Source: Planctomycetota bacterium
GTDB lineage: Bacteria > Planctomycetota > JAFGQW01
Direction of reading: 5' to 3'
NCBI GenBank assembly: GCA_016935485.1
Contig: JAFGQW010000006.1
Span: forward strand, 1-34,403
DNA: 34,403 nt
Made by a program: the position numbers and the translations under genes. Within the stretch, counting starts at the first letter, position 1. Each line of letters begins with the position of its first letter. The notes beneath the pieces were generated by a model that had not been told where the DNA came from, ran no database searches, and was given only the letters and a program-made list of their open reading frames with translations. Positions 24,228 through 31,471 of this stretch are shown in pieces.

Positions 24228-24262
24228 TGCAGCACTTTGGGGTCAGACCCCAAAGTGCTGCA
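24228..24262. repeat. 35-bp perfect palindrome around GGGGTCAGACCCC
   Basis: TGCAGCACTTTGGGGTC and GACCCCAAAGTGCTGCA are exact reverse complements around a single central A. The core GGGGTCAGACCCC also opens both copies of the 60-bp repeat and closes the window at 34389-34401. It lies between two converging genes and could act as a bidirectional terminator-like hairpin. Confidence 0.85.
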
Positions 24263-24292
24263 TCACCCCTCACCCCTCAAGCCTCACGCCTC

Positions 24293-24344
24293 AACCCTCT
24301 TCTCCTCTTCGTCCTCTTCTCTTCCTTTCCTGATCTTCGCGTTT
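24293..24344. repeat. Pyrimidine-rich tract ending in CTTCGCGTTT
   Basis: This is a run of CT-rich words (CCTCTTCTCCTCTTCGTCCT and so on) ending in ATCTTCGCGTTT, just downstream of the minus-strand enolase-like gene. A similar tract ending in TTCTTCGCGTTGAAC lies at 28868-28917, downstream of the minus-strand glycosyltransferase and overlapping its last codons. Confidence 0.5.
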
Positions 24345-24359
24345 GGCAGGCCCCCCCGG

Positions 24360-25115
24360 TCACGCTCGACCTCCGCCCCCGAGCGCATGCAGCGCCTCCC
24401 GGTCCAGATCGACGCCCAGCCCCGGGCCGGCGGGCACGCGGTAACCGCCGGCCGGATCGACCACCAGCCCGAACCGGAGCACATCCCTTGCGAGCGCGGC
24501 GTGATCGGTGGCGAGCCCCGCCGAGAAGGCCGGATGGGAGGCGGCCAGATGGAGGCGCGCGGCGAGCCCGACGCCGGTCTCCAGACCGCCGGCGAGCCCC
24601 ACCGCAACGCCCTGGCGGCACAGGACCTCGGCCGCCACCCGGCAGGCGGCAAAGCCGCCGAGCGCCCAGAAGTCGAGCCACGCGGGCTCCTGCGGGCGAC
24701 CCGCGGCCACGGTCAATGCCGCCACCAGGGGGTCGGCGCCCGCGGGGATCGGATCCGGGCCGGCCGGCCCGGCGGGCGGCGGGACCGACGCGCGGATCCT
24801 CCCGCCCAGCAGGTCGTGGATCGCGCGGCCGGTCGCCTTGCCCCGGAGATCGAGGCATGCCGTCTCCACCGCCGCCACGACGGCGGGCGGGAGCCTGGCC
24901 AGCCGGCTCCGGAGGAGCTCCCATTCGAGGGGATCGGCGCCGGCGACGGCCGCCGCGGCGGCCCGGCAGGTTTCCTCGTCGAGCAGGCCCGGCACCTCGC
25001 CCAGCCCCCGCAGTCCCAGGTCGGAGCGAGCCACGAGAAGCGTGCGCCGGGCGGGATCGGCGGCGCCTCGCACGGGCAGGCTCAGCCGGTGCACTTCGAT
25101 CTCGAGCACTCGCAT
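24360..25115 (-). CDS. Enolase-superfamily-like protein lacking the catalytic core
   Basis: The 251-residue protein resembles muconate cycloisomerase/o-succinylbenzoate synthase proteins at both ends. The N-terminal capping domain is recognisable (LLVARSDLGLRGLGEVPG; VETACLDLRGKATGRAIHDLLGG, to about residue 105). The last barrel strands are also present (LDFWALGGFAACRVAAEVLCRQGVAVGLAGGLETGVGLAARLHLAASHP). The part between, which in the family carries the KxK catalytic lysine and the three Asp/Glu metal ligands, is reduced to about 40 Pro/Ala/Gly-rich residues. Family members are usually about 350-380 residues. It therefore cannot work as a normal metal-dependent enzyme. AAAGGAGG precedes the ATG, so it is probably still expressed. 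Function unknown; it may be a decayed gene with an in-frame deletion. Confidence 0.75.
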   Translation of the reverse strand: MRVLEIEVHRLSLPVRGAADPARRTLLVARSDLGLRGLGEVPGLLDEETCRAAAAAVAGADPLEWELLRSRLARLPPAVVAAVETACLDLRGKATGRAIHDLLGGRIRASVPPPAGPAGPDPIPAGADPLVAALTVAAGRPQEPAWLDFWALGGFAACRVAAEVLCRQGVAVGLAGGLETGVGLAARLHLAASHPAFSAGLATDHAALARDVLRFGLVVDPAGGYRVPAGPGLGVDLDREALHALGGGGRA

Positions 25116-25257
25116 TCTCGGGCCCTCCTTTCGGGCCGGACGGCAATCTGGCTTCCCCGGCGGGCGGGGTCTGGTCTTCGGCGCCCCATTTTGTGAAACT
25201 AAGGCGCGGTTGGTCCACTACTCCCCGATCCGTCGGCCCCTTGTCTGGGATGGAGCC

Positions 25258-26259
25258 ATGACCCGTCAATCCGGAATCGGCCGGTTGTTCCACGTGCTGA
25301 GAGCCCAGCAGTTCGACCGCCCGCTGCTCGACCACCTCTGCGACCTGACCACGCTCATCCGCAAGGTCGCCAAGACGCGCGAGGGCCTGAATTTCCTCCG
25401 CTCCCTGCTCTCCCACAAGCGGGTGATGCTCTACTTCACGCAGCCTTCCACCCGGACGTTTCTGTCGTTCGAGAATGCCTGCCACATTCTCGGCGTCCAG
25501 ACCAGCGAGATCCGCAATCCGGCCACCTCGTCGGAGTACAAGGGGGAGAGCTCCGAGGACGCCATCCGGACCTTCTCGAGCTACGTGGACATGATCGTGA
25601 TGCGCACCAACGTCGAGGGGCTCGCCGACCAGACCGCGCGCCACCTCGACGAGACCGAACGACCCGTGCCGATCATCAACGCGGGCAGCGGCAGGGACCA
25701 GCACCCCACCCAGGCGCTCCTCGACATCTACACGCTCCACCGCTCCTTCGAGCACCGCGGGGGCATCGACGGCAAGACCATCGCCATGGTGGGCGACCTC
25801 GCGCGGGGCCGCACCGTCCGCTCGCTCTCCTACCTGATGAAGAACTACCGCGACGTGAAGCTGATCTTCATCGCGCCCCCGAGCCTGGCCATGCGGGACG
25901 ATCTCAAGCAGTTCCTCGACAAGCGGCAGATCGACTGGTCGGAGCACGACAACCTCGAGGACGTCGTGCCCCGGGCCGACGCGATCTACATGACCCGCCT
26001 CCAGGACGAGCACGACGTCGCCGGCGAGTCCCGGCAGCTCGATCTGACGAACTTCACCTTCCACTACCGCTTCCTGGAGCGACTCGGTCCCGAGGCGATC
26101 GTCATGCACCCGATGCCCCGGCGCGACGAGATCGACCGCCGCGTGGACGGCGATCCCCGCGCCGTCTACTGGCGCCAGGCCCGCAACGGCATGTGGACGC
26201 GCACCTCGATCCTCGCCAACATCTTCGCCGTGGACGACGCCATCCTGGAGCGGCTGTAA
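25258..26259 (+). CDS. pyrB: Aspartate carbamoyltransferase catalytic subunit
   Basis: This enzyme joins carbamoyl phosphate and aspartate to carbamoyl-aspartate, the first committed step of pyrimidine synthesis, in the cytoplasm. The 333-residue protein has the carbamoyl-phosphate motif STRT at 64-67, the mobile-loop Lys95 (SSEYKGES), HPTQ at 149-152, the aspartate-binding GRTVRSL and TRLQDE segments, and HPMPRRDEI. The usual STRTR reads STRTF here. The sequence type, with SEIRNPATSSEYKGESSEDA, belongs to a divergent ATCase branch. No regulatory subunit (pyrI) or dihydroorotase is next to it. The ATG at 25258 is chosen from alignment; the ribosome binding site GGAG is close to the start. A GC palindrome follows the stop at once. 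Confidence 0.95.
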   Translation: MTRQSGIGRLFHVLRAQQFDRPLLDHLCDLTTLIRKVAKTREGLNFLRSLLSHKRVMLYFTQPSTRTFLSFENACHILGVQTSEIRNPATSSEYKGESSEDAIRTFSSYVDMIVMRTNVEGLADQTARHLDETERPVPIINAGSGRDQHPTQALLDIYTLHRSFEHRGGIDGKTIAMVGDLARGRTVRSLSYLMKNYRDVKLIFIAPPSLAMRDDLKQFLDKRQIDWSEHDNLEDVVPRADAIYMTRLQDEHDVAGESRQLDLTNFTFHYRFLERLGPEAIVMHPMPRRDEIDRRVDGDPRAVYWRQARNGMWTRTSILANIFAVDDAILERL

Positions 26260-26261
26260 CC

Positions 26262-26281
26262 GGCGGCCGGGCCCGGCCGCC
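26262..26281 (+). terminator. Perfect 20-bp GC palindrome just after pyrB
   Basis: GGCGGCCGGG and CCCGGCCGCC are exact reverse complements beginning three bases after the pyrB stop (TAAC). There is no T-run, so it would be a hairpin of the non-canonical kind. It separates pyrB from the sahR-type promoter that starts about 55 bp later. Confidence 0.4.
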
Positions 26282-26336
26282 CGCGGTCCTGCCGCCAGCG
26301 CGCGCATGTGCTCCGCCCCCGTTCCCGAGAAACCCC

Positions 26337-26384
26337 TTGCCAGCCGCCCGGCCGAGATATATCCTAATATCCGCATTTGCGGAT
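26337..26384 (+). promoter_or_regulatory. sahR-ahcY promoter with palindromic operator
   Basis: TTGCCA (26337-26342) and TATCCT (26360-26365) are separated by exactly 17 bp and form a good sigma70-type promoter in an unusually AT-rich patch. The palindrome ATCCGCA-TT-TGCGGAT (26369-26384) covers the expected transcription start. It lies 30 bp before the regulator's ATG. An ArsR-type dimer bound there would block transcription, which suggests autoregulation. Confidence 0.65.
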
Positions 26385-26413
26385 CTCCCTCACCCCCGGA
26401 GACCACTGGCCCC

Positions 26414-27481
26414 ATGGCGAGCGAGACGGTTTTCAAGGCGATGGCGGACGCGACGCGCCGCCGGATTCTGCAGCTCGTGACCCGCCACGAGCTCAGCGTC
26501 TCGGAGCTCGTCGAGTGCCTCGACGTGCCGCAGTCGACGGTCTCCCGGCACCTCAAGGTGCTCCGCGACGCCGGTCTGCTCCGCGACCGCCGGGAGGGCA
26601 CGGCGGTGATCTACGCCCCGCTCGAGTGGAGCGCGAACGGCGCGCAGCGGCCGGGTCTCGAGGCCCGGTTGTTCGAGTGGCTGGGCGGCCAGGAGCTCCC
26701 GGAAGGGCTCGCCGCCCGGATCGACCGCGTGCTCGACCGCCGCACCCGGCGGAGCGCCGAGTTCTTCGCGCGGATCGGCCGCCAGTGGGACAAGCTGCGG
26801 ATCGACGCGTTCGGAGGCACGTTCCACCTCGAGGCGCTGTGCGCGCTGCTGCCGCGGGAGTGGACCGTGGCGGACATCGGCTCCGGAACGGGCTATCTGC
26901 TTCCGGTCCTCGGGCGCACCTTCCGCCGGGTCGTGGCCGTGGATCCGGTCCCCGAGATGCTCGACGCCGCGCGCGCCCGCTGTGCCGAGGCCGGGCTCGA
27001 CAACGTCCTGTTCCGCGAGGGCGACCTCGGCAGGCTTCCGCTGGGCGAGGGCGACGTCGATCTCGCGCTGGCGGTGCTCGTGCTGCACCATGTGCCCTCG
27101 CCGGCCGGCGCGCTGGCGGAGCTCTTCCGGGTGGTGCGTCCGGGCGGACGGCTCCTCATCGTGGAGCAGCAGAGCCACCGACTCGAGGAGTTCTACGAGC
27201 GCATGCAGGACCGCTGGTGGGGCTTCGAGGCGGACGCGCTTGCCGGGCAGGTGTCGGAGGCCGGTTTCGCCGCGGTGCGGCCGCGCGTGCTCCGGCCCGA
27301 CCCGCTCTCGTCCGGCGCCACCGAAGGCCCGAGCCTCTTCGTGCTCACCGCCGAGAAGCCCGGCGGAGAGCAGACCGCGACAGCCGGAAACGAAACACCC
27401 ACACGTGACGCGGCCGATTCGCCGCAGGAAAGAAGCAGAACCACGACTCCAACCCCCGATCGAGGAGGCAACGCCACATGA
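26414..27481 (+). CDS. sahR: SahR-like ArsR-family regulator fused to a methyltransferase-like SAH-sensing domain
   Basis: This is a two-domain transcription factor predicted to sense S-adenosylhomocysteine and control the SAM cycle. The 355-residue protein has an N-terminal ArsR-type winged helix (1-80, recognition helix [18 protein letters not shown], 39-56). A class I methyltransferase-like fold follows, with the nucleoside-binding motif [15 protein letters not shown] (152-166), the acidic AVDP (175-178) and [14 protein letters not shown]. SahR, described in Proteobacteria, has this domain order, binds SAH in the methyltransferase-like domain and then releases DNA. The last 35 or so residues are disordered. 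The ATG at 26414 is chosen because it begins the ArsR domain. The stop overlaps ahcY by 4 bp. The promoter and operator lie directly upstream. Confidence 0.85.
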   Translation: MASETVFKAMADATRRRILQLVTRHELSVSELVECLDVPQSTVSRHLKVLRDAGLLRDRREGTAVIYAPLEWSANGAQRPGLEARLFEWLGGQELPEGLAARIDRVLDRRTRRSAEFFARIGRQWDKLRIDAFGGTFHLEALCALLPREWTVADIGSGTGYLLPVLGRTFRRVVAVDPVPEMLDAARARCAEAGLDNVLFREGDLGRLPLGEGDVDLALAVLVLHHVPSPAGALAELFRVVRPGGRLLIVEQQSHRLEEFYERMQDRWWGFEADALAGQVSEAGFAAVRPRVLRPDPLSSGATEGPSLFVLTAEKPGGEQTATAGNETPTRDAADSPQERSRTTTPTPDRGGNAT

Positions 27482-28791
27482 CCCAGGCCCTGCAGGACTA
27501 CAAGGTCAAGGACATCACGCTGGCCGACTGGGGCCGGCGGGAGATCGCCATCGCCGAGCACGAGATGCCCGGCCTGATGGCGCTCCGCGAGGAACACGCC
27601 GGCAAGAAACCGCTCGCCGGCGCGCACATCGCCGGCTGCTTGCACATGACGATCCAGACCGCCGTGCTGATCGAGACCCTGGTCGAGCTCGGCGCCCAGG
27701 TGCGCTGGTCGAGCTGCAACATCTTCTCCACGCAGGATCACGCCGCGGCCGCCATCGCCGCGCGCGGGATCCCGGTCTTCGCGTGGAAGGGGGAGACGCT
27801 CGCGGAGTACGACTGGTGCATCGAGCAGACCCTCTACTGGCCGGACGGCAGCTCGCTGCAGATGATCATCGACGACGGCGGCGACCTCACGCAGATGGTG
27901 CACGAGAAGTTCCCCGAGCTGCTCGCGCACATCCACGGCATCAGCGAGGAGACCACCACCGGCGTCAACCGCCTCTACCAGATGATGGCGGAGGGACGGC
28001 TCGGCTGCCCGGCCTTCAACGTGAACAACAGCTGCACGAAGTCGAAGTTCGACAACCTCTACGGCTGCCGCGAGAGCCTGATGGACGGCATCAAGCGCGC
28101 CACGGGCGTGATGATCGCCGGCAAGAAGTGCGTCGTGGCCGGCTACGGCGACGTGGGCAAGGGCTGCTGCCAGGCGCTGCGCGGGCTCGGCGCGACCGTG
28201 TTCGTGACCGAGATCGACCCCATCAACGCGCTCCAGGCCGCGATGGAGGGCTACCCCGTGGTGACCCTCGACGAGGCGTCGGCGTGGGGCGACATCTTCG
28301 TGACCGCCACCGGCAACTGCGACGTGATCACCCGCGCGCACATGGACCGGATGAAGAACCAGGCCATCGTGTGCAACATCGGTCACTTCGACCACGAGAT
28401 CAACGTCGCGAGCGTGCTCGAGGATCCCGGGCTCAAGCGCCGCACCATCAAGCCGCAGGTGGACCAGGTGGAGTGGCCCGACGGCAAGGTGATCACCATC
28501 CTGGCCGAGGGGCGGCTGGTGAACCTCGGCTGCGCCGCCGGCCATCCGAGCTTCGTGATGAGCGCGAGCTTCACCAACCAGGTGATCGCCCAGATCGAGC
28601 TCTGGCAGAACCGCGACACCGGCAAGTACGAAAGAAAGGTCTACATCCTGCCCAAGATCCTGGACGAGCACGTCGCCCGGCTGCACCTGAAGAAGCTCGG
28701 CGTGCGGCTCACCCGGCTCAACGAGAAACAGGCGAAGTACATCAACGTGCCGGTGGACGGCCCCTACAAGCCCGACTACTACCGCTACTGA
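27478..28791 (+). CDS. ahcY: Adenosylhomocysteinase (SAH hydrolase)
   Basis: This cytoplasmic NAD-dependent enzyme splits S-adenosylhomocysteine into adenosine and homocysteine, removing the product that inhibits methyltransferases. The 437-residue protein contains the substrate segments [13 protein letters not shown] and [17 protein letters not shown], the catalytic stretch [13 protein letters not shown] (181-193, with Lys188, Asp192 and Asn193), the NAD-binding GYGDVGKG (222-229) and the C-terminal KPDYYRY that completes the neighbour's NAD site in the tetramer. The usual NVNDSVTKS reads NVNNSCTKS here. It begins inside the stop of the SahR-like gene, so the enzyme and its probable regulator are made together. 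A two-hairpin repeat starts six bases after the stop. Confidence 0.98.
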   Translation: MTQALQDYKVKDITLADWGRREIAIAEHEMPGLMALREEHAGKKPLAGAHIAGCLHMTIQTAVLIETLVELGAQVRWSSCNIFSTQDHAAAAIAARGIPVFAWKGETLAEYDWCIEQTLYWPDGSSLQMIIDDGGDLTQMVHEKFPELLAHIHGISEETTTGVNRLYQMMAEGRLGCPAFNVNNSCTKSKFDNLYGCRESLMDGIKRATGVMIAGKKCVVAGYGDVGKGCCQALRGLGATVFVTEIDPINALQAAMEGYPVVTLDEASAWGDIFVTATGNCDVITRAHMDRMKNQAIVCNIGHFDHEINVASVLEDPGLKRRTIKPQVDQVEWPDGKVITILAEGRLVNLGCAAGHPSFVMSASFTNQVIAQIELWQNRDTGKYERKVYILPKILDEHVARLHLKKLGVRLTRLNEKQAKYINVPVDGPYKPDYYRY

Positions 28792-28796
28792 GCGCC

Positions 28797-28844
28797 CGCG
28801 GGCGCAACCCGCCCGCGCCACCCGAGCGCGCGCCCTTCGCGCGC
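28797..28844 (+). repeat. Two-hairpin repeat unit, copy 4 (after ahcY)
   Basis: The hairpins are CGCGGGCG-CAACC-CGCCCGCG (28797-28817) and GCGCGCG-CCCTT-CGCGCGC (28826-28844) with an 8-base linker. The first starts six bases after the ahcY stop. The bases 28792-28805 (GCGCCCGCGGGCGC) also form a perfect palindrome, offering an alternative fold. Confidence 0.85.
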
Positions 28845-28867
28845 GACACCCGCACGTGGACGCTCAG

Positions 28868-28917
28868 TCCTCACTTCTCTTCACTCTCTCCTCTTCTTCG
28901 TGTTCTTCGCGTTGAAC
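28868..28917. repeat. Pyrimidine-rich tract ending in CTTCGCGTTGAAC
   Basis: This is a CT-rich run ending in TTCTTCGTGTTCTTCGCGTTGAAC. On the minus strand it encodes the last residues of the glycosyltransferase (FNAKNTKKRRE) and its stop. It is similar to 24293-24344, so the end of that gene seems to be made of repeat sequence. Confidence 0.5.
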
Positions 28918-29978
28918 ACCCGCGCGCCGACCCCGGAAGTCGCGCCCCGCTTGCGCCTCACCGACGCCGCCACCTCGGCGGCCGAGGCGTCGAACATCGC
29001 CACGAGCGCCCGGTCGTCCACTCGTCGCCGCCGCAGCAGCCGCCGGCGCGCCCCGAGATCTCCGGGCACGCGCACCAGTCCGCCGACGAACCCGCGCAGC
29101 CACGCCAGCGGGTGCGCCTCCTTCACGGCCATCTTGAGGAACCAGTAGGCGTGGCCGGCGAGCAGCGCGGGCCCGCGGCGACAGGCCACTCCTCCGGGCA
29201 GGTTCCGCACCTGCGCCCGCACGAGATTCCGGGTGGAGAGGCGCACCGTGTGCGCATTGATCATGCTCCCGCTCGTCGCGCTGCCGAGGTGGCGCGCCAC
29301 CGCGCCCGGAATGTAGCCCCCCCGGTGGCCCAGCAGCGCCGCGCGCAGCCCCAGGTCGGCGTCCTCGAAGTACGCGAAGAACGAGGCCTCGAGCGGGCCG
29401 GCATCCTCGAACAGCGCGCGCCGCACCAGCACGGCGCTGCCGGGCGGAAGCAGCACGGGCCGCACCGCGCCGTACTGCCCCGTGTCCCGCTCGAAGCGGC
29501 CGATGGGATACGGCAGCAGCAGCCGGCTCAGGCCATCGCCCGCGCTGTCGATCCGCCCCGGATCGTCCGCCGCCACGACCTTCCCGCACACGAACGAGAG
29601 CGAGGAATCGGCATCGAGCGCCGCCACCAGCGCCGCAAGCCAGTCCGGCTCGGGCCGCGCGTCGTCGTTCAGGAGCGCGAGCAGCGGCTCGGTCCCGCCC
29701 TCGATCGCGAGGTTCACCGCCGCAGCGAATCCGACGTTCCCGCCCGGCACCTGCACCGCTACCTCGGGATGGGCCCGCCGCAGCCACTCGGCCGCACGCC
29801 CGCCGCCGTTGTCGACCACGACCACCCGGAATCCGCGAAACCGCTGGTGATCGAGCGCCTCGAGACACCCGGCCAGCAGCGGCTCGCCGCGCAGCGTGGG
29901 CACGACGACCGCCACCCGCCTTCCGTCTCCGGGCGTGGCGGGAGCCGCGGCTCCCGCGCAGGCGTGCGGCCCGTCCAT
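28881..29978 (-). CDS. Family 2 glycosyltransferase (WbbL/rhamnosyltransferase-like)
   Basis: This is a GT-A-fold enzyme that adds a sugar from a nucleotide donor to a glycan or lipid on the cytoplasmic side of the membrane. The 365-residue protein shows VAVVVPTLRGEPLLAGCLEAL (22-42), DNGG (56-59), GNVGFAAAVNLAI (80-92), the donor/metal motif NDD (104-106) and the later acceptor motif FFAYFEDADLGLRA. These are standard for the WbbL-like branch of GT2. The C-terminus is Arg-rich and ends in NAKNTKKRRE, encoded by a repeat-like tract. GGAGGAGG precedes the ATG at 29978. It is divergent from the radical SAM gene. The sugar and acceptor cannot be told. Confidence 0.88.
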   Translation of the reverse strand: MDGPHACAGAAAPATPGDGRRVAVVVPTLRGEPLLAGCLEALDHQRFRGFRVVVVDNGGGRAAEWLRRAHPEVAVQVPGGNVGFAAAVNLAIEGGTEPLLALLNDDARPEPDWLAALVAALDADSSLSFVCGKVVAADDPGRIDSAGDGLSRLLLPYPIGRFERDTGQYGAVRPVLLPPGSAVLVRRALFEDAGPLEASFFAYFEDADLGLRAALLGHRGGYIPGAVARHLGSATSGSMINAHTVRLSTRNLVRAQVRNLPGGVACRRGPALLAGHAYWFLKMAVKEAHPLAWLRGFVGGLVRVPGDLGARRRLLRRRRVDDRALVAMFDASAAEVAASVRRKRGATSGVGARVFNAKNTKKRRE

Positions 29979-30113
29979 GTCGCCTCCTCCGGTCCCGAGC
30001 TCCCGTGCTGACGCCAGGCTCCGCGACCTCGCGGAACTGCGCCGCACGTGCCGGCCGCGAGGGTAGAATCCAACAGGCGCCCTCGCAAGCGGCCTCTTTC
30101 CGGAATCTTGTAT

Positions 30114-30143
30114 TTGCCCGGCCCGCACGGGCGCCGATATACT
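30114..30143 (+). promoter_or_regulatory. Probable promoter for the radical SAM / SDR pair
   Basis: TTGCCC (30114-30119) and TATACT (30138-30143) are separated by 18 bp. The -10 is close to consensus. Transcription would start near 30150, giving a leader of about 80 bases before the ATG at 30233. Confidence 0.45.
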
Positions 30144-30232
30144 GTATGTTCTCGCCGGGGTTTCCCCGGGCAGACCCCGCCCCCCGAGCCGTCCGCCGAA
30201 GCCGCCACGAAATGCGAGGAGACCTGAAGTCC

Positions 30233-31471
30233 ATGGCCGATCACCCGCCTTCGCGCCCCGGCGTCAACCGCCGCTTCCTGCGCGTGAAGCTGGATCTCTC
30301 CAACCAGTGCCAGCTCCGGTGCGTGATGTGCCACTTCGCGCACCCCGAGTTCGTCGCGAACCCCACCCAGATGGACCGCGCCCTGCTCGAGAAGGTCGCG
30401 GCGGAGACCTTCCCGCTGGCCCACGAGGTTGTGCCTTCCTCGAGCGCGGAGCCGCTGCTCTCCCGCGAGCTGCCGCGCGCGCTCGAGCTCTGCCGGGAAT
30501 ACGAGGTGCCGTTCTTCCACTTCTCCACCAACGGCGTGAGTCTCAATGACCGGATCATCGACAAGGTCCTCGAGACCGGCATGCCGTCCATCACCTTCTC
30601 GATCGACTCGCACGTCCCGGAGACATTCGAGTCCATCCGCACGCCGGCGCGCCTCGCGAAGATCCTGGAGAAGCTCGATCGCATGATCCGGTGCCGGGAG
30701 GAGAATCCAGCCCGGCTGCCGAAGATCTCCGTCACCGCCGTCATCATGCGGAAGAACATCGAGGAGATGCCCGACTTCATCCGCTTCATGCACTCCCGCG
30801 GCGTCGACGCGCTGAACTTCGTGCACATGGGCGTGATCGGCGGGCTCGGCATCGAGGACGAGACGCTGCTGAAGCACCCCGCGGTGTGCAACCGGATGCT
30901 CCGGAGGATGCGCGCGGTCGCGGACGAGCTCGGCACGGACGCCCAGATGCCGGGTCCCATCCCCGAGCACCTCTCCGGCGGCGCCGACGCCACGGACGCT
31001 CCCGACGCGGCGGCCGGCGGCGGCACGGCGCTCCTGCCCGCCGGCGCGACGCTGTCGAGCGCCGAGGTCGCGGACTTCCTCAACCAGAAGAACCGCGAGT
31101 TCAACCTCGCCGTGAAGCCAAAGCAACACCACACCCGGCCCTGCTACTTCCCCTGGTTCTACATCCACATCAACCCCGACGGCACCGTGTTCCCGTGCGG
31201 CTGCTGGTTCGAGTTCACCGGCTTCGGGGACTTCAGGACCCAGTCGTTCCGGGAGATCTGGACGGGCCCGAAGTACCGCGAGCTCCGCCGGCAGCTCGTG
31301 CACCTGGAGCTCCGCCCGGTCTGCGCGAACTGCTCGGTGTCGAACATGGGACGGCCCGACGTGCTGGCCTCGTTCTCGCACCGCGCCAGGATCCGCAAGG
31401 ACCAGCTCCGGCGGGAAGCGCAGAGCTCCGCCGGCGGCGGCAACGCCGAGCCGACCGGCCGGCAGCCATGA
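30233..31471 (+). CDS. Radical SAM protein with SPASM-like C-terminal region
   Basis: This is a radical S-adenosylmethionine enzyme. The 412-residue protein has the [4Fe-4S] motif CQLRCVMC (Cys26, Cys30, Cys33) on KLDLSNQC, the usual opening strand. The TIM-barrel body contains FHFSTNGVSLNDRIIDKVLETG and SITFSIDSHVPETFESIR, with the SxD pattern. A C-terminal SPASM/Twitch-like region, CYFPWFYIHINPDGTVFPCGCWF followed by CANC, can bind extra FeS clusters. Substrates of such enzymes range from peptides to sugars, and no precursor peptide gene is visible here. I chose ATG 30233 with AGGAG 11 bases upstream; ATG 30212 in the same frame is possible. Its stop overlaps the SDR start by 4 bp. Confidence 0.88.
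   Translation: MADHPPSRPGVNRRFLRVKLDLSNQCQLRCVMCHFAHPEFVANPTQMDRALLEKVAAETFPLAHEVVPSSSAEPLLSRELPRALELCREYEVPFFHFSTNGVSLNDRIIDKVLETGMPSITFSIDSHVPETFESIRTPARLAKILEKLDRMIRCREENPARLPKISVTAVIMRKNIEEMPDFIRFMHSRGVDALNFVHMGVIGGLGIEDETLLKHPAVCNRMLRRMRAVADELGTDAQMPGPIPEHLSGGADATDAPDAAAGGGTALLPAGATLSSAEVADFLNQKNREFNLAVKPKQHHTRPCYFPWFYIHINPDGTVFPCGCWFEFTGFGDFRTQSFREIWTGPKYRELRRQLVHLELRPVCANCSVSNMGRPDVLASFSHRARIRKDQLRREAQSSAGGGNAEPTGRQP

Larger units (their letters stand above)
24021..24359. repeat. Composite palindromic repeat block between the M24 peptidase and enolase-like genes
   Basis: The convergent spacer holds GGGGTCAGGCGCC (24029-24041) and its exact inverse GGCGCCTGACCCC (24200-24212), which bracket a 184-bp segment. 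Inside are the second 63-bp hairpin (24074-24136) and a decayed copy of the CGCCCGCGCCACGC word (about 24171-24184). To the right are a 35-bp palindrome (24228-24262) and a pyrimidine-rich tract (24293-24344). No coding sequence is evident. The bracketed segment has the layout of a small non-autonomous mobile element. Confidence 0.75.

Noticed and set aside
26372-26413. SAH riboswitch ahead of sahR-ahcY
   Set aside because: The leader from the predicted start is only about 40 bases, mostly the operator palindrome. The ArsR/methyltransferase regulator explains the control better.
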